A DNA stretch of 23,294 bases from Actinomycetota bacterium (GTDB taxonomy: Bacteria > Actinomycetota > Humimicrobiia > Humimicrobiales > Humimicrobiaceae): NCBI GenBank assembly GCA_018399435.1, contig JAGYOJ010000004.1, forward strand, positions 1-23,294, given 5' to 3'. Both the position numbers and the translations under genes were made by a program. The notes below the pieces were generated by a model, which had not been told where the DNA came from, did not search any database, and saw nothing but the letters and a program-made list of their open reading frames with translations. Position 1 is the stretch's first letter; each line of letters begins with the position of its first letter. Positions 14,770 through 22,681 of this stretch are shown here, piece after piece.

Positions 14770-15795
14770 ATGAATAAATTGCCGAATATATTCCAATCTT
14801 ATAAGCCGTATATTGAAAAAGAACTAAAAGAAATAATAGGGAAAAAAACCCTGCCTTTTTATAATATGTTAAGATATCACATGGGCTGGGTTGATGAAGA
14901 CGGCAATGAGATAGAATCAAGCGGAGGAAAGTATTTGAGGGCAACACTTTGCCTCCTTGCCTGCCAGGCTTTAAGCGGAAATTATCAAAAAGCTCTTCCT
15001 TTGGCTGCAGCTATTGAGCTGGTGCATAATTTTTCACTGGTCCATGACGATATCCAGGATGGGGACCTGCAGAGAAGGCATAAGCCAACAGTCTGGTCTG
15101 TTTGGGGAAAGCCCCAGGCCATAAATGCAGGCTCGGCCATGAGAGTAATGGCCACATTGTCTATCCTTAAGCTTGAGAAATTTGGCATTTTATATAAAAA
15201 ACAAATAGCTGCAATAAATATACTGGACTCTAATTGCCTTAAAATGATAGAAGGCCAGTACCTGGATATTGATTATGAAACCAGGGAGCACGTATCCCTG
15301 GGGCAATACCTTGATATGATCAAGAAAAAAACTGCAGCCTTGATACAGGCTTCAATACAAATGGGGGCAGTTATAAATATTGGCGGAAAAAGCCTTGAAG
15401 AATTTAAAAATTTAGGCTTAAATATCGGCCTGGCTTTCCAGATCAAGGATGATGTTTTAGGCATATGGGGCAATGATAAAAAGACCGGAAAGCCCAAGGG
15501 AAACGATATAAAAAAGAAGAAAAAATCTTTTCCTATTGTTTTTTGCCTGGAGAACTCAAATAAGAAAATAAGGAAAATTTTTTTAAATACTTACAGGAAG
15601 AAAAAAATAAAAGATGGGGATGTAAAATCCGTATTGGAACTGCTGGACAGGGTAGAAGCAAAAAAATATTCAGATGAGATGGCTTTAAAATATTATAAAA
15701 AAGCTTTAGACAATATAGAGAAATTGCCTATAGATGCTGCCAGCAAAGGGCATTTTGAAGATATCGCAAGATTTCTTGTACTGAGGGAATTTTAA
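14770..15795 (+). CDS. Polyprenyl (geranylgeranyl/farnesyl) diphosphate synthase
   Basis: This protein of about 341 residues condenses IPP with allylic diphosphates. Motifs from the ATG at 14770: GGKYLRA (52-58, a variant of GGKRLRP), the first aspartate-rich motif DDIQD (93-97) followed by RR (102-103), KKKTAALI, FQIKDDVLGIWG (224-234) with the second motif shortened to DDVLG, and KPKGNDIKKKKKSFP. A Phe five residues before the first motif and no two-residue insertion inside it resemble archaeal-type GGPP synthases; bacterial FPP synthases usually have the insertion. Product length is therefore uncertain, although the cyclase downstream needs FPP-derived squalene. The ATG is 1 base past the preceding stop; an in-frame TTG at 14761 is an alternative start, overlapping that gene by 8 bases. 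Confidence 0.87.
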   Translation: MNKLPNIFQSYKPYIEKELKEIIGKKTLPFYNMLRYHMGWVDEDGNEIESSGGKYLRATLCLLACQALSGNYQKALPLAAAIELVHNFSLVHDDIQDGDLQRRHKPTVWSVWGKPQAINAGSAMRVMATLSILKLEKFGILYKKQIAAINILDSNCLKMIEGQYLDIDYETREHVSLGQYLDMIKKKTAALIQASIQMGAVINIGGKSLEEFKNLGLNIGLAFQIKDDVLGIWGNDKKTGKPKGNDIKKKKKSFPIVFCLENSNKKIRKIFLNTYRKKKIKDGDVKSVLELLDRVEAKKYSDEMALKYYKKALDNIEKLPIDAASKGHFEDIARFLVLREF

Positions 15796-15797
15796 AG

Positions 15798-16847
15798 ATG
15801 CCAGTTGCCAAGGATAGAAAACAAAACAGCATAAGAAAAGAAGAGCACCTCCTTATAAGCTTGAATGAAGATGTAGAGGCCAAAAAGATTAGTAATGGCT
15901 TTGAAAAATATAGGTTTATCCACCAGGCGCTTTCCGGCATTGATTTAGAAGAAATTGATGTATCCACTACTTTTTTGGGCAAAAAATTAAGCCTGCCCTT
16001 AATGATTTCTCCCCTGGTGGGGGGAATAGAAAAGACAGCAAAGATAAACAGGGGCCTGGCTAAGGTCGCGCAGCTTAAGGGCATAGCCATGGGAATTGGC
16101 TCCCAAAGGACAGCAATTGAAGACAGCATCAATGCTAAAAGCTACAAGGTAAGGGATATAGCAGAAGACATATTATTATTTGCAAATCTGGGAGCAGTGC
16201 AATTAAATTACGGCTTTGGCATAAAGCAGTGCAAAAAAGCAGTAGAGATGATTGGCGCAGATGCGCTGGTACTGCACCTTAATTTATTGCAGGAGGCATT
16301 CCAGGCGGAAGGAAATTACAATTTTAAAGGCCTGGCAGAAAAAATAAAGCATATCTGCAGTAATTTAGAATTTCCAGTTTTAGTAAGGGAAGTAGGCTTT
16401 GGCATCTCAAAAGAGGCTGCAAAAAAACTAATAGAAGCAAAAGTTTCTGCTATTGACGTGGGAGGGGCCGGAGGCACTTCCTGGGTAGAAGTTGAAAGGC
16501 ATAGGAGCAAAGACAGATTGCTAAAAAAAGTTGCAGAAAGCTTTAATGGCTGGGGAATTCCAACTGCTGATTCAATTTGCATGACCCGTTCTGTTTCAAA
16601 AACTATTCCAATAGTTGCCAGCGGGGGAATAAGGACCGGGCTGGATGTAGCTAAAGCCATAGCGCTGGGGGCGGATATAGCAGGCATTGCCTTGCCTATG
16701 CTAAAAAACATAAAGATATCGCCCAAGTCCTGCATAGACTATATTGATGAAATAAAAATGGGCTTAAAAATTGCAATGTTTGGAATTGGAGCAGCTAATA
16801 TTAAAGAATTAAAGGAGACCCGCCACATGATAAAGGAGAAAAAATGA
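15798..16847 (+). CDS. fni: Type 2 isopentenyl-diphosphate delta-isomerase
   Basis: This 349-residue FMN- and NAD(P)H-dependent isomerase interconverts IPP and DMAPP. Characteristic segments are RKEEH near the start (13-17), LPLMISPLVGG (66-76), AMGIGSQR (97-104), the catalytic HxNxxQE motif (H160, N162, Q165, E166; Gln is the proposed acid-base residue), FPVLVREVGFG (192-202), GGAGGTSW for flavin binding (222-229) and SGGIRTGLDVAKAIALGA with the phosphate-binding glycines. Length is normal. It lies 2 bases after the prenyl synthase and overlaps hpnH by 4 bases. The type 1 isomerase is not seen. In an MEP-pathway organism this enzyme tunes the IPP:DMAPP ratio and is not the sole source of DMAPP. 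Confidence 0.95.
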   Translation: MPVAKDRKQNSIRKEEHLLISLNEDVEAKKISNGFEKYRFIHQALSGIDLEEIDVSTTFLGKKLSLPLMISPLVGGIEKTAKINRGLAKVAQLKGIAMGIGSQRTAIEDSINAKSYKVRDIAEDILLFANLGAVQLNYGFGIKQCKKAVEMIGADALVLHLNLLQEAFQAEGNYNFKGLAEKIKHICSNLEFPVLVREVGFGISKEAAKKLIEAKVSAIDVGGAGGTSWVEVERHRSKDRLLKKVAESFNGWGIPTADSICMTRSVSKTIPIVASGGIRTGLDVAKAIALGADIAGIALPMLKNIKISPKSCIDYIDEIKMGLKIAMFGIGAANIKELKETRHMIKEKK

Positions 16848-17848
16848 TTTATTCAGCCAGCCTTTCTTACAGGCTTGTAAAACATATAAGAAGCAATACT
16901 GCTAAAGGCATTAATAAATTTCCTTTTGTTTTAATGCTGGAGCCTTTATTTAAATGCAACCTAAAATGTAAAGGCTGTGGAAAGATAAAAGAATACAAAG
17001 ATATATTAGACAGGACTTTAAATGTTAGCGAGTGCCTGGATGCAGCCAGGCAGGCAAATGCTCCCATAGTTTCTGTAACCGGGGGAGAGCCTCTTCTGCA
17101 TCCTGAAATAAAGGAGATTGTTACCTCACTTTTGGACAATAAATATTTTGTCTATCTTTGCAGCAATGGGCTGCTTTTAGAAGATTTTTTAGATGAAATA
17201 GAGCCAAATCCAGCGCTTAGCCTGGTAGTGCATTTAGACGGGATGGAAAAAACTCATGACTTGATGGTTAAAAAGGATGGAGTATTTAAAAAAGCAGTGG
17301 CAGCCATAAAGAAAGCTAAAAAACTTAATTACCAGGTCAGGACAAATACTACCATATACAGGGATACTGACCCCGGTGAAATACTGGAATTATTTAGGGT
17401 GCTAAAAAGCATTGGCACTGACGGGGTTATGGTTTCACCGGCATTTAGCTATGTTGATGTATCCGAAGAGGTATTTTTAAAAAGAGAGCAGACAAATGAA
17501 ATATTTAAAAAGATTTATTCTAATTTAAATGGGATAACTTTATACAATACCCCTATTTACTGGGAATTTTTAGCCGGCAAGAGGGACCTTGAATGCACGC
17601 CATGGGCAAACCCTACAGTTAACCCAAAAGGCTGGAAGAGCCCATGTTACCTGATTACAGATGCCCATTACCCTACTTACAGGGAATATATAAAAAACAC
17701 TGATTGGGCTAAATATGGGAGGGGAAAAGATCCTAGATGTGATAATTGCATGGTGCATTCCGGCTATGAGGCAAGCTCTATCTTGGGCAAGAAGAAATTT
17801 TCTGACCTTCTAAAACTTGCCAAGTGGAATCTTACAGGGAGAGGCTAA
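16844..17848 (+). CDS. hpnH: HpnH, radical-SAM adenosylhopane synthase
   Basis: This 334-residue protein attaches a 5'-deoxyadenosyl group to diploptene to form adenosylhopane, the first step of hopanoid side-chain building. It has the radical-SAM CX3CX2C cluster motif (C38, C42, C45 in FKCNLKCKGCGK), the SAM-binding GGEP (80-83) and the HpnH-type tail with CTPWANPTVNPKGWKSPCY (C251, C268) and CDNCMVHSGYEAS (C299, C302). The segment PFVLMLEPLFKCNL before the cluster is also typical. A GGAG ribosome binding site precedes the ATG, which overlaps the isomerase stop; its own stop overlaps the next ATG by 1 base. The neighbours HpnA-like and the cyclase support the assignment. hpnG, the next step, is not in the window. 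Confidence 0.94.
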   Translation: MIYSASLSYRLVKHIRSNTAKGINKFPFVLMLEPLFKCNLKCKGCGKIKEYKDILDRTLNVSECLDAARQANAPIVSVTGGEPLLHPEIKEIVTSLLDNKYFVYLCSNGLLLEDFLDEIEPNPALSLVVHLDGMEKTHDLMVKKDGVFKKAVAAIKKAKKLNYQVRTNTTIYRDTDPGEILELFRVLKSIGTDGVMVSPAFSYVDVSEEVFLKREQTNEIFKKIYSNLNGITLYNTPIYWEFLAGKRDLECTPWANPTVNPKGWKSPCYLITDAHYPTYREYIKNTDWAKYGRGKDPRCDNCMVHSGYEASSILGKKKFSDLLKLAKWNLTGRG

Positions 17849-18837
17849 TGAAAGTTTTAGTAACTGGCGCTACTGGTTTTGTAGGGAGCAATGTGGCTAA
17901 AAAGTTAATTGAAAGAGGCTATGAAGTTAATGTGCTGGCAAGGCCTGAAAGCAATCTCTTGAATATAGAAGACCTTTCTGTAAACATCTGCTATGGGGAT
18001 TTAACAGATTATGATTCGCTAAAAAAAGCAGCTTCAGGGTGCAAGGGCCTTTTCCATGTGGCTGCAAGCTATAGCTTCTGGTCGCGCAATCCGGAGAAAG
18101 TATACAATATAAATGTAGGCGGAACAAAAAATGCTATCAAGGCAGCTTTAGCCGTAGGTATTGAAAAGATTGTGTATACAAGCAGCGAGTCTACCATAAA
18201 GGTAGGAAAAGGAAAAATTGGAAGGGAAGGCGCCATAAACAAATTAAGCGATGTGGCAGGAGATTATAAAAGGTCAAAGGTTTTAGCAGAAATAAAAGTT
18301 AGGGATATGTGCAGAAAAGGTTATCCTGTCATTATAGTAAACCCCACAACTCCCATAGGGCAGAGGGATATAAAGCCTACACCCACCGGCCGGATAATAT
18401 TGGATTTCCTGCTGGGCAGGATGCCTGCATATGTAAATACAGGCCTTAATGTCATAGATGTTGAAGATGTTGCCATGGGACATGTCCTGGCATTTGAAAA
18501 TGGAAGAGTAGGGCAGAATTATTTGCTTGGCAACAAGAATTTAACCTTAAAGCAGATACTTGAAACTCTAGCAAAATTAACTAAAAGAAAAGCGCCAAGT
18601 ACACAAATTCCAATATGGCTTGCATTATCAGCAGCATATTTTGATGAATTTTTTAGCGGCAAATTATTAAAAAAACCGCCAAGGATACCGCTACCTGCAG
18701 TACAAACTGCCAAAAAATTCAGGTTTTTTGACTGCAGCAAGGCAGTAAATGAATTAAAAATTCCACAAAGCCCCGTAGAGGAGGCTTTTAACAAATCAAT
18801 AAACTGGTTTAAGGAGAAGGGCTATGTTAAAAACTGA
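17848..18837 (+). CDS. hpnA: HpnA-like NAD-dependent epimerase/dehydratase
   Basis: This 329-residue extended short-chain dehydrogenase matches the hopanoid-associated sugar epimerase group. It shows the Rossmann motif GATGFVG (7-13), GDLTD for the cofactor adenine pocket, LFHVAASYSFWSRNPEKVY, the serine-rich TSSES (111-115) and the catalytic YxxxK (Y140, K144 in DYKRSK), then VNPTTPIGQRDIKPTPTG. The ATG at 17848 overlaps the hpnH stop by 1 base and has GGGAGAGG upstream; it is preferred to an in-frame ATG at 17824 inside hpnH. It overlaps the cyclase gene by 14 bases. The substrate in hopanoid biosynthesis is not established for the family; a role in side-chain sugar chemistry is assumed from gene neighbourhood. 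Confidence 0.88.
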   Translation: MKVLVTGATGFVGSNVAKKLIERGYEVNVLARPESNLLNIEDLSVNICYGDLTDYDSLKKAASGCKGLFHVAASYSFWSRNPEKVYNINVGGTKNAIKAALAVGIEKIVYTSSESTIKVGKGKIGREGAINKLSDVAGDYKRSKVLAEIKVRDMCRKGYPVIIVNPTTPIGQRDIKPTPTGRIILDFLLGRMPAYVNTGLNVIDVEDVAMGHVLAFENGRVGQNYLLGNKNLTLKQILETLAKLTKRKAPSTQIPIWLALSAAYFDEFFSGKLLKKPPRIPLPAVQTAKKFRFFDCSKAVNELKIPQSPVEEAFNKSINWFKEKGYVKN

Positions 18838-20737
18838 CTCGGAAAAAATACTTAAAAACATTAAAAAATCACGGGAGTATCTTTTCTCCAGGCAACACGA
18901 GGACGGATACTGGGTAGGCCTTCTTGAAGCAGATGTAAGCGTGGTATCAGGATTTATACCGCTAATAAGGTTTTTAGGAATTAGGAATAAGAGGAGGGAA
19001 GAAAAAGCTGTTAATTACCTTCTCGAAAAACAAAATAGTGACGGGTCATGGAGCATGTTCTGGAATGGCAGCGGCAGCATAGATGTTACCATACAAACAT
19101 ATTTTGGCCTTAAGATGTGCGGTTTGGATAAAGACAGCTCCTGCATGGCAAAAGCAAGGAAATTTGTTTTAGAAAATGGAGGCATTGAAGCATCTAATGC
19201 TTATACAAAAATCATATTGGCATTATTTGGCCAATACAGCTGGGATGCCATACCGGAAATACCCCCGGAGATAATATTTTTGCCTGACTGGTTTTTTATA
19301 AATATTTATGATTTTGCAAGCTGGACAAGGTCAACCATAATGGCCTTTTCCATAATAATAGCGCTAAAGCCATTACATAAGCTGGAAAAAGATGAACAGA
19401 TACTTGAACTTTATAAAAACAGGAAAAATCTTGATAACCCAAAACAGGTTAAAGAAAAAAATATATATTCATTAGGAAATCTTTTCATACTGCTAAACAA
19501 GGCATTTAAAATATGGGACAAGCTTCCAAAAAGGGTTAAAATTGGCAGGGATATTGCAATTAAGAAAGTAGAAAAATGGATAATAGACCGCCAGGAAGAT
19601 GATGGAAGCTGGGGAGGGATCATGCTTCCCTGGCTATTTTCCTTAATAGCATTAAAGTGTTTGGGCTATAATAATGGCCATCCTGTAATGAAAAAAGGTT
19701 TTAAGGGGCTGGAAGATTTTATAGAGGAAGATTCTGATAAGATAATACTGCAGCCTGCAACCTCCCCCGTATGGGATACTGCCTGGGCTGTAATTGCTTT
19801 AAGCGATTCTGGAATTAAAAAAAATGATTCGCGTCTTGTAAAAGCTGCAAACTGGCTGCTTGAAAAACAGGTAAAGATAAAAGGGGACTGGAAGGTAAAA
19901 AATCCTAATACTGATACTGGATGCTGGTCTTTTGAATTCGAAAATAAAAATTATCCAGACATAGATGATACCGCTATTGTATGCCTGGCCCTTAGCAAGG
20001 TAAAACTTGCAGATGAAAGGAGAAAGAACAGGGCAATAAGGAAGGGCATTAACTGGGTTTTAGACATGCAGAACAAGGATGGAAGCTGGGCAGCTTTTGA
20101 CAGGGATAATAATAAAAAAATATTAAGGCATATACCCTTTGCCGATTTTATAACTCCCCTCGATTTTGGGAGCCCGGATATTACGGGCCATGTTCTCGCA
20201 GTATTGGGAAAGCTGGGATACCTAAATAATACTAAAGCTGTAATGAGGGCCATAAATTATATAAAACCAAATCAGGAAGAAGATGGCAGCTGGTATGGCA
20301 GGTGGGGCGTAAACTATATCTATGGGACCAGCAAAGTGCTGCAGGCAATAGAAGACGTTAATAAAAAATTTGGCGGCAGACTGGATAAAAATATTAAAAA
20401 AGCTGTAAGCTGGTTTAAAAGGCATCAGAATGATGATGGGGGCTGGGGAGAATCATGCGTATCTTATGATAATTATCAATATGAACACCTGGGCGAAAGC
20501 ACTGCTTCCCAGACAGCCTGGGCAGTCCTTGGCCTTATGTCTGCTGAAGGCGCCTCAGATGAAGTTGCCAGGGGAATAGATTTTTTGATAAACACACAAA
20601 AGGAAGATGGCAGCTGGGAAGAAAAATATTATACGGGCGGAGGCTTTCCAGGAGCTTTTTACCTTAAATATGAATTTTATAAAGATTATTTTCCGCTCAT
20701 GGCATTAGCTAGATTTAAAAAATATAATGAGGGATAG
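18824..20737 (+). CDS. shc: Squalene-hopene cyclase
   Basis: This 637-residue class II triterpene cyclase protonates squalene and folds it into hopene/hopanol; it is a monotopic membrane enzyme. The catalytic DxDD motif is present at 379-382 (NYPDIDDTA). Repeated QW motifs (Q..DG.W) are seen at 24-30, 70-76, 257-263, 416-422, 484-490, 535-541 and 592-598. Other hallmarks are DVTIQTYFGLK, DWFFINIYDFASWTRS, SPVWDTAWAVIAL, CWSFEFENKNYPD, GRWGVNYIYGT and a C-terminal GGGFPGAFYLKYEFYKDYFP. Length is normal for bacterial enzymes. The start has GGAGAAGGG before the ATG and lies inside the end of hpnA. Squalene-making genes are not in this window, so they must lie elsewhere. Confidence 0.96.
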   Translation: MLKTDSEKILKNIKKSREYLFSRQHEDGYWVGLLEADVSVVSGFIPLIRFLGIRNKRREEKAVNYLLEKQNSDGSWSMFWNGSGSIDVTIQTYFGLKMCGLDKDSSCMAKARKFVLENGGIEASNAYTKIILALFGQYSWDAIPEIPPEIIFLPDWFFINIYDFASWTRSTIMAFSIIIALKPLHKLEKDEQILELYKNRKNLDNPKQVKEKNIYSLGNLFILLNKAFKIWDKLPKRVKIGRDIAIKKVEKWIIDRQEDDGSWGGIMLPWLFSLIALKCLGYNNGHPVMKKGFKGLEDFIEEDSDKIILQPATSPVWDTAWAVIALSDSGIKKNDSRLVKAANWLLEKQVKIKGDWKVKNPNTDTGCWSFEFENKNYPDIDDTAIVCLALSKVKLADERRKNRAIRKGINWVLDMQNKDGSWAAFDRDNNKKILRHIPFADFITPLDFGSPDITGHVLAVLGKLGYLNNTKAVMRAINYIKPNQEEDGSWYGRWGVNYIYGTSKVLQAIEDVNKKFGGRLDKNIKKAVSWFKRHQNDDGGWGESCVSYDNYQYEHLGESTASQTAWAVLGLMSAEGASDEVARGIDFLINTQKEDGSWEEKYYTGGGFPGAFYLKYEFYKDYFPLMALARFKKYNEG

Positions 20738-20743
20738 GAGGAA

Positions 20744-21202
20744 ATGAAAGAAAAAAGCGTGAAGTTAAAAAATAAAAGTGAAGAAGAATTAGCAAAAATA
20801 AAGCCTGAAGGCAGGGTGCTTCTCATGCCGCATTGCCTAAGGCACAGCGAAACCTGTACTGCCAAAACTACCAGGTCAGGGGTAAAATGCAATGATGACT
20901 GTAAGAATAAGTGCTCAATTGGGAGGCTTAGGATACTTGCAGAAAGGCTGGGCTATAAAGGGGTATGCATTGCTCCAGGCGGCTCAATGGCTTTAGGCTT
21001 TGTAAGGAAAGCCTTGCCTAAAGCTATTATAGCAATAGCATGCGATAAAGAGCTTGAGGAAGGAATCGAGGCTATAGAAGAAATCTCTTCTAAGCTGGAT
21101 AAAGATTACAAGCCCGTGCTTGTAACGGTCCCTTTGACAAAGGATGGATGTGTAGATACCGAGGTTGATGAAAAGGAAGCAATGAGAGTAATTAAAATAT
21201 AA
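20744..21202 (+). CDS. DUF116 cysteine-rich protein
   Basis: This 152-residue protein of unknown function begins after a canonical AGGAGG ribosome binding site, 6 bases past the cyclase stop. The conserved DUF116 core is visible: LMPHCLRHSETCTA (27-40), a Cys-rich segment with C49, C53 and C57, KCSIGRLR, then CIAPGGSMA (75-83) and IIAIACDKELEEGI (95-108). The seven cysteines (31, 38, 49, 53, 57, 75, 100) suggest a metal or iron-sulfur site. Many DUF116 proteins have an extra N-terminal membrane part; this one has only a charged leader of about 20 residues. Its place between the cyclase and ispE suggests a job in isoprenoid or hopanoid metabolism, but no reaction can be named. Confidence 0.85.
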   Translation: MKEKSVKLKNKSEEELAKIKPEGRVLLMPHCLRHSETCTAKTTRSGVKCNDDCKNKCSIGRLRILAERLGYKGVCIAPGGSMALGFVRKALPKAIIAIACDKELEEGIEAIEEISSKLDKDYKPVLVTVPLTKDGCVDTEVDEKEAMRVIKI

Positions 21203-21213
21203 GGCGGATATTT

Positions 21214-22107
21214 ATGATATGTGAATTAGCGCCAGCTAAAATTAATTTAACCTTAGAGGTTTTAAACAAAAGAAAAGACGGATACCATGAAATACAATCG
21301 CTAATGCAGACTATTGATATCTGCGATGTATTAACTTTCTGGGAAAATGACTGGGTACAAATAATTCCTGAATTCTGCAATTTGCCTTCCCATGATAATT
21401 TGCCGGGCAATGGCGACAGCGGATTCCTTTTTAATAATTTAGTATATCAAGCTGCGCTGCTATTAAAACAGAAAACAGACTACCAGGGCGGAGTATTAAT
21501 ACAGCTTAGAAAAAATATACCGTCTTCTGCAGGCCTTGGGGGAGGCTCAAGCGATGCTGCTGCTGCCCTAAGGGGCTTAAATAAATTATGGAAGCTTGGT
21601 TTAGATAAAGAAGAGTTGGCAGAAATTGGCTCTAGAATTGGATCGGATGTCCCCTACTTTATATATGGAGGCACTTGCCTGGTAAGGGGAAGGGGCGAGA
21701 AGGTTATTCCTGTAGAAAATATTAATACCAAGTGGCTGGTAGTAATACCGCTTCCAATTAGCATAAAAGAAAAAACTGCAAAACTTTATTCCTATATTAC
21801 CCCCTCACATTATTCTAAGGGGATGGTTACAACTAATCTATTGGATAAAATAAAGTCTAATAATAATGGCAACAGGTTTAGGGAAGATTTGTTTAATGTA
21901 TTTGAAGTAGTATACAATAAATGTTTTAATGAATTTAGAAAATGGGTCTCCGAGCTTGAAGGCATGGGCATAAGCCCCTTGCACCTTGCAGGCAGCGGCC
22001 CTGCAATTTATTATATTTCTGAATCAAAAGACAAGGTAAGAAAAGTTATAGAGAGCTTAAAAGAAAAAGAGAATCTATGTAAATATTTAGCCAGGACAGT
22101 CCCATGA
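21214..22107 (+). CDS. ispE: 4-diphosphocytidyl-2-C-methyl-D-erythritol kinase
   Basis: This 297-residue GHMP-family kinase carries out the ATP-dependent 2-phosphorylation step of the MEP pathway. It shows AKINLTLEVLNKRKDGYHEI at the start with the substrate-contacting K9, the ATP-binding glycine loop PSSAGLGGGSSDAAAA (103-118), the catalytic Asp in GSDVPYF (D145) and the C-terminal AGSGPAIYYI loop. Length is slightly above the usual 280-290. The ATG follows AAGGCGGA, 11 bases past the DUF116 stop, and the end overlaps the TetR gene by 4 bases. Its presence shows that the organism uses the MEP route and supports the DRL reading of the first gene. Other MEP genes (dxs, ispD, ispF, ispG, ispH) are not in the window. 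Confidence 0.96.
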   Translation: MICELAPAKINLTLEVLNKRKDGYHEIQSLMQTIDICDVLTFWENDWVQIIPEFCNLPSHDNLPGNGDSGFLFNNLVYQAALLLKQKTDYQGGVLIQLRKNIPSSAGLGGGSSDAAAALRGLNKLWKLGLDKEELAEIGSRIGSDVPYFIYGGTCLVRGRGEKVIPVENINTKWLVVIPLPISIKEKTAKLYSYITPSHYSKGMVTTNLLDKIKSNNNGNRFREDLFNVFEVVYNKCFNEFRKWVSELEGMGISPLHLAGSGPAIYYISESKDKVRKVIESLKEKENLCKYLARTVP

Positions 22108-22673
22108 CCCAGGAAGACAGAAGAAAAGAAACCATAGGAAAAATATTGCAGGCAGCGGAGAAGTGTTTTTCTAAAAAGAGCTTTTCTGAAACAGGGGTTG
22201 AGGATATATGCGAAGAAGCAGGTATTAGCAAGGGTGCTTTTTATCATCATTTTAAAACCAAGCAGCAGCTTTTTTTGGAGCTTTTAGACCACTGGATTGA
22301 CAAAGTTGCAGGCGATATTGACCCGGCTAAGATTAAATCAAATAATGTATTAGACCTTTTATTAAAAATACCTGATAATATTACACCTACTTTTGAAAAT
22401 GCTACAAACCAGCTTCCCGTATTTTTAGAGCTCTATATAAGGGGCTTAAGGGATGAAGAGCTAAAAAAGATAGGCATGCGCTCATATAAAAAATTCATAG
22501 GCTTTTTTACCCATTTACAAAAAAAATATAAAGAAAACCCGGGAGAAGAAGAAGATATATCAAAGATACTATTTTCAATAACCATAGGGTTTCTAATACA
22601 AGGGCTTCTAAATCCTGAAGATGGAGATTGGAAAGGCCTTGCAAAGAAAAGTATTTCCATGCTTCTCTCCTGA
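22104..22673 (+). CDS. TetR-family transcriptional regulator
   Basis: This 189-residue protein has an N-terminal TetR DNA-binding domain: ILQAAEKCFSKKSFSETGVEDICEEAGISKGAFYHHFKTKQQLF (about 14-57), with the recognition helix around 41-49. The rest is helical and would form the ligand and dimer domain. It overlaps ispE by 4 bases, so it is co-transcribed with the isoprenoid-hopanoid genes and may regulate them in response to an isoprenoid or membrane-active ligand. No convincing TetR palindrome was found in the short stretch before 13464. The ligand is unknown. Confidence 0.9.
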   Translation: MTQEDRRKETIGKILQAAEKCFSKKSFSETGVEDICEEAGISKGAFYHHFKTKQQLFLELLDHWIDKVAGDIDPAKIKSNNVLDLLLKIPDNITPTFENATNQLPVFLELYIRGLRDEELKKIGMRSYKKFIGFFTHLQKKYKENPGEEEDISKILFSITIGFLIQGLLNPEDGDWKGLAKKSISMLLS

Positions 22674-22681
22674 TTAAAAAA

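Noticed and set aside
18824..20737. Reading the cyclase as an oxidosqualene or tetraprenyl-curcumene cyclase
   Set aside because: The DxDD motif, FEFENKNYPDIDDTA context and hpnH/hpnA neighbours fit squalene-hopene cyclase best.
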